From contig NZ_JALOCF010000009.1 in NCBI RefSeq assembly GCF_023227905.1, positions 1-64,000 on the forward strand: a stretch of DNA of 64,000 bases. Reading direction: 5' to 3'. Below, piece after piece: positions 61,774 through 64,000 of the stretch (position 1 is its first letter; every line of letters starts with the position of its first letter). This stretch comes from Methylobacter sp. (lineage in GTDB: Bacteria > Pseudomonadota > Gammaproteobacteria > Methylococcales > Methylomonadaceae). Made by a program: the position numbers and the translations under genes. The notes beneath the pieces were generated by a model. That model did no database searches, was not told the DNA's origin, and saw only the letters and a program-made list of their open reading frames with translations.

Positions 61774-61790
61774 TGTGACATATTGTCGCG
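61774..61790 (-). promoter_or_regulatory. Conserved palindrome upstream of small-RNA copy 3
   Basis: TGTGACATATTGTCGCG on the plus strand, identical to copy 1. Centre 44 bases before the presumed start; the DNA at -35 (CCCTAC on the minus strand) is not a sigma-70 box, which fits activator dependence. Confidence 0.6.
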
Positions 61791-61904
61791 GTTTTTCAGT
61801 GAGTTATTGCTATCGCATTCTTCCCTGGCTTTGTTCCGGGCAAGGAAAGAAAGCAATGGCTGATGAACGGTTGCCTAGTGCTGCTTCATGAAGAGACAAT
61901 GCAG

Positions 61905-63317
61905 TTATAGGTTCAACTCCTGAATTTTCCGGGTTAAGGTGTTTCTTCCATAGCCTAATAAAATAGCCGCTTCGTGGCGTTTGCCGCGGGTAAATTTTAA
62001 CGCCGCTTTAATCAGAATGGATTCGACAGTGGGAATGACGTGTTTGGCGATTTCGGCCTCATTGCCAAGCAACAACATCTGGTCTATCGAATCCCTCAGC
62101 AAGGCTTCCCAGCCGGTATCCGCGGCACTTTTTTCCGATGTGGTTCCCAGCAATTCGGGCGGCAGGTCGTGCAGGTGAATTTCCCGGCCCGAAGCCATCA
62201 CGGTCAGCCAGCGACAGCTGTTTTCCAGTTGCCGGACATTGCCCGGCCAATCCAATGTGCTTAAAAACGCCTCCGCATCCGGTTTTAAGACTTTAATTTC
62301 GGTATTGAGCTCGGTCGCCGCCAGGTTCAAAAAGTGATGCATCAGCAACGGGATATCCTGTTTGCGCTCACGCAGGGACGGGATATGGATACGGATCACG
62401 TTTAAGCGGTGGAATAAATCTTCCCGAAAACGGCCTTGCTCTACCAGAGCTTTAAGATCCTGATGGGTGGCGGCAATAATGCGTACATCGGCTTTGACGG
62501 AGGCATGCGACCCGACCGGATAGAACTCGCCGTCGGCCAGAACCCGTAATAAACGGGTTTGCAGTTCGGCGGGCATGTCGCCGATTTCATCAAGAAACAG
62601 CGTGCCGCCATTGGCTTGTTCGAAGCGTCCGACGCGGCGCGACTGGGCGCCGGTAAATGCGCCTTTCTCATGGCCGAACAGTTCCGACTCCATCAGGTCT
62701 TTGGGGATGGCGGCCATATTCAGCGCAATGAACGGGTTGCCTGCCCTGGGGCTGTGGCGATGCAAGGCTTTGGCGACCAGTTCCTTGCCGGTCCCCGACT
62801 CGCCGTTGATTAGCACGGTAATGTTGGAGCGGGCCAGTCGTCCTATCGCGCGGAATACCTCCTGCATAGCGGGTGCTTCGCCGATAATCTCCGGCGTGTT
62901 TTCCTCAGCCGCAGGCGTATCCGATGCCGCCTCCGTTTGCTGCTGCCTGCTGTGAATGCAGGCCCGATGAGCCAGATCGATGACTTCCTTAATGTCGAAG
63001 GGCTTGGGCATGTATTCAAAAGCGCCACCGTGGAATGACGAGACCGCGCTTTCCAGATCGGAATGCGCGGTCATTACAATCACCGGCAAATTCGGATGGC
63101 TCAGCTGAACCTTATCCAAAAGTTCCAATCCGTCCATGCCCGGCATGCGAATATCGGTAATCAGCGCATCGGGCAGGTCGTCCTGCAATGCGCTCAGCAA
63201 ATCGGCCGCGCAGGAAAAACTGCGGGTGACGAAGTCCGCTTTTTTCAGGGCTTTTTCCACGACCCAGCGGATGGATTGATCATCGTCGGTAACCCAGACG
63301 GTTTCTGGTTTAGCCAT
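61905..63317 (-). CDS. ntrC: Nitrogen regulation response regulator NtrC (GlnG)
   Basis: NtrC activates sigma-54 promoters under nitrogen limitation. Receiver (VWVTDDDQSIRWVVEKALKK; Asp in ALITDIRMPGMDG), AAA+ domain with Walker A GESGTGKELVAKALHRHSP, the GAFTGA loop for sigma-54 contact (GHEKGAFTGAQSRR) and a Fis-type helix-turn-helix (HEAAILLGYGRNTLTRKIQ) are complete. ATG 63317 overlaps the ntrB stop and gives 470 residues, the E. coli length; an in-frame start at 63389 would add an unsupported leader. Confidence 0.96.
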   Translation of the reverse strand: MAKPETVWVTDDDQSIRWVVEKALKKADFVTRSFSCAADLLSALQDDLPDALITDIRMPGMDGLELLDKVQLSHPNLPVIVMTAHSDLESAVSSFHGGAFEYMPKPFDIKEVIDLAHRACIHSRQQQTEAASDTPAAEENTPEIIGEAPAMQEVFRAIGRLARSNITVLINGESGTGKELVAKALHRHSPRAGNPFIALNMAAIPKDLMESELFGHEKGAFTGAQSRRVGRFEQANGGTLFLDEIGDMPAELQTRLLRVLADGEFYPVGSHASVKADVRIIAATHQDLKALVEQGRFREDLFHRLNVIRIHIPSLRERKQDIPLLMHHFLNLAATELNTEIKVLKPDAEAFLSTLDWPGNVRQLENSCRWLTVMASGREIHLHDLPPELLGTTSEKSAADTGWEALLRDSIDQMLLLGNEAEIAKHVIPTVESILIKAALKFTRGKRHEAAILLGYGRNTLTRKIQELNL

Positions 63318-64000
63318 TGGTTTCCTCCTGCGCAATAATCGGTAAGAAGATTGAAAATACCGTGTTTCCAGGTTCGCTGGAGCATTCAATCAAGCCGCTA
63401 TGCTGATTGATCAGTGCTTGGGCTATCGATAAACCCAGCCCCGTGCCTTCCGCGCGCCCGGTAATCATCGGGTAGAATATTTGGTTCATCATGTCCGCGT
63501 CGATGCCCGGACCGTTATCGACAATGTCACACTTTACCGCCAGTTTATAGCGCTTGCGGCCGATGGTGACTTGCCGGTGAATTCGGGTTTTAAAAACGAT
63601 CTCGCCTTCGCCGTTCAATGCCTGCACGGCGTTTTTGGCGATATTCAGAACAGCCTGGATCAGTTGGTCTTTATCGGCCAGTATGTCCGGAATGCTGGGG
63701 TCGTAGTCGAATTGAATGGCGAGGCTGGATTCGGCCTGAACCAGTTGCCTGACCCGCTCCAGCACTTCATGAATATTGATGGCTTTTTTATCGGGCAGTT
63801 TGTTGGGCCCCAGCATTTTATCCAGCAAGCCTTGCAGGCGGTCGGATTCGGCAATGATGATACGGGTATATTCCTTAAGTTCCGGGTCGTCTAATTCCAG
63901 ATCCAGCAATTGCGCCGCACCGCGCAGGCCGCCCAGCGGATTTTTGATTTCGTGCGCCAAGCCCCTGACCAGCAATCGCGCAGTGTTTTGCTGGGTTAGC
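63310..64000 (-). CDS. ntrB: Nitrogen regulation sensor kinase NtrB (GlnL), 5' truncated by window edge
   Basis: NtrB phosphorylates NtrC under control of PII. The visible part starts in front of the H-box (GLAHEIKNPLGGLRGAAQLL) and runs through the N box (IAKNAVQALNG) and the ATP-lid region (DNGPGIDADMMNQIFYPMIT, GTGLGLSIAQALI). The frame is open to the window edge; the PAS domain and start are outside. The overlap with ntrC indicates translational coupling. Confidence 0.95.
   Translation of the reverse strand, partial: LTQQNTARLLVRGLAHEIKNPLGGLRGAAQLLDLELDDPELKEYTRIIIAESDRLQGLLDKMLGPNKLPDKKAINIHEVLERVRQLVQAESSLAIQFDYDPSIPDILADKDQLIQAVLNIAKNAVQALNGEGEIVFKTRIHRQVTIGRKRYKLAVKCDIVDNGPGIDADMMNQIFYPMITGRAEGTGLGLSIAQALINQHSGLIECSSEPGNTVFSIFLPIIAQEETNG

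Noticed and set aside
61905..63317. NtrC-like regulator as the activator of the oxidase operon, as in MnxR systems
   Set aside because: It is paired with NtrB by overlap and has the length and domains of true NtrC; no sigma-54 promoter (GG-N10-GC) was found at the oxidase genes.

Overview
The window is about 64 kb of a chromosome from a gammaproteobacterium, most likely a methanotroph or methylotroph of the Methylococcales type. This rests on a soluble NAD-linked formate dehydrogenase cluster (fdsG-fdsB-fdsA-fdhD-fdsD), a beta/gamma-type flagellar order (flgG-H-I-J-K-L), typical proteobacterial housekeeping genes and moderate GC. No methane monooxygenase or methanol dehydrogenase gene lies in the window, so the lifestyle is an inference.

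Layout. 1-6.7 kb: 3' part of a flagellar rod/ring/hook-associated operon. 6.8-10.4 kb: a small secreted repeat protein, a TauABC/SsuABC-like ABC importer and an NlpC/P60 lipoprotein. 10.5-16.5 kb: the formate dehydrogenase operon, followed by mobA (molybdenum cofactor nucleotide transfer) and argG. 19.5-24.1 kb: a membrane protein, a c-type cytochrome, cysG, a TusA-like protein, a DNA glycosylase and a decayed Na+/Ca2+ antiporter gene. 24.3-32.8 kb: a hybrid sensor kinase, then an apparent operon of an SRPBCC protein, a short LOV blue-light receptor, a membrane fatty-acid hydroxylase and the methionine sulfoxide reductase pair msrP-msrQ, facing a BLUF-PsiE fusion photoreceptor and followed by sodB. 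32.9-45.6 kb: metabolic and housekeeping genes (panE, hda, wrbA, arsC-like, ubiA, metA, a nucleobase deaminase, purM, a HerA-like ATPase) with dispersed repeats. 45.6-47.6 kb: an arsR-arsC-acr3 arsenic operon.

47.6-61.9 kb is the accessory region of most interest. It has a giant secreted multicopper oxidase of about 1743 residues (MnxG/MofA-like by size and copper motifs), a second secreted multicopper oxidase of 852 residues, an SCO1-cytochrome c fusion, a large secreted protein with two Ig/cadherin-like domains and a NarL-type response regulator. Three copies of a repeated element interleave with them. On the minus strand each reads as a small RNA of about 80 nt, with a conserved upstream palindrome, a hairpin exposing CCUCCU (the anti-Shine-Dalgarno sequence) and a Rho-independent terminator. 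A separate inverted repeat, TCAGG-N6-CCTGA, lies upstream of the giant oxidase gene and occurs twice upstream of the Ig-like/oxidase/SCO gene set, so the two oppositely oriented units may share a regulator. I propose one regulon for periplasmic or extracellular metal (Mn or Cu) oxidation with associated riboregulators; function and regulation are untested.

The window ends in ntrC and the 3' part of ntrB (nitrogen regulation). Intergenic space carries at least four dispersed repeat types. One copy of a double-hairpin repeat has entered the 5' end of purM and is either translated or supplies its ribosome binding site.
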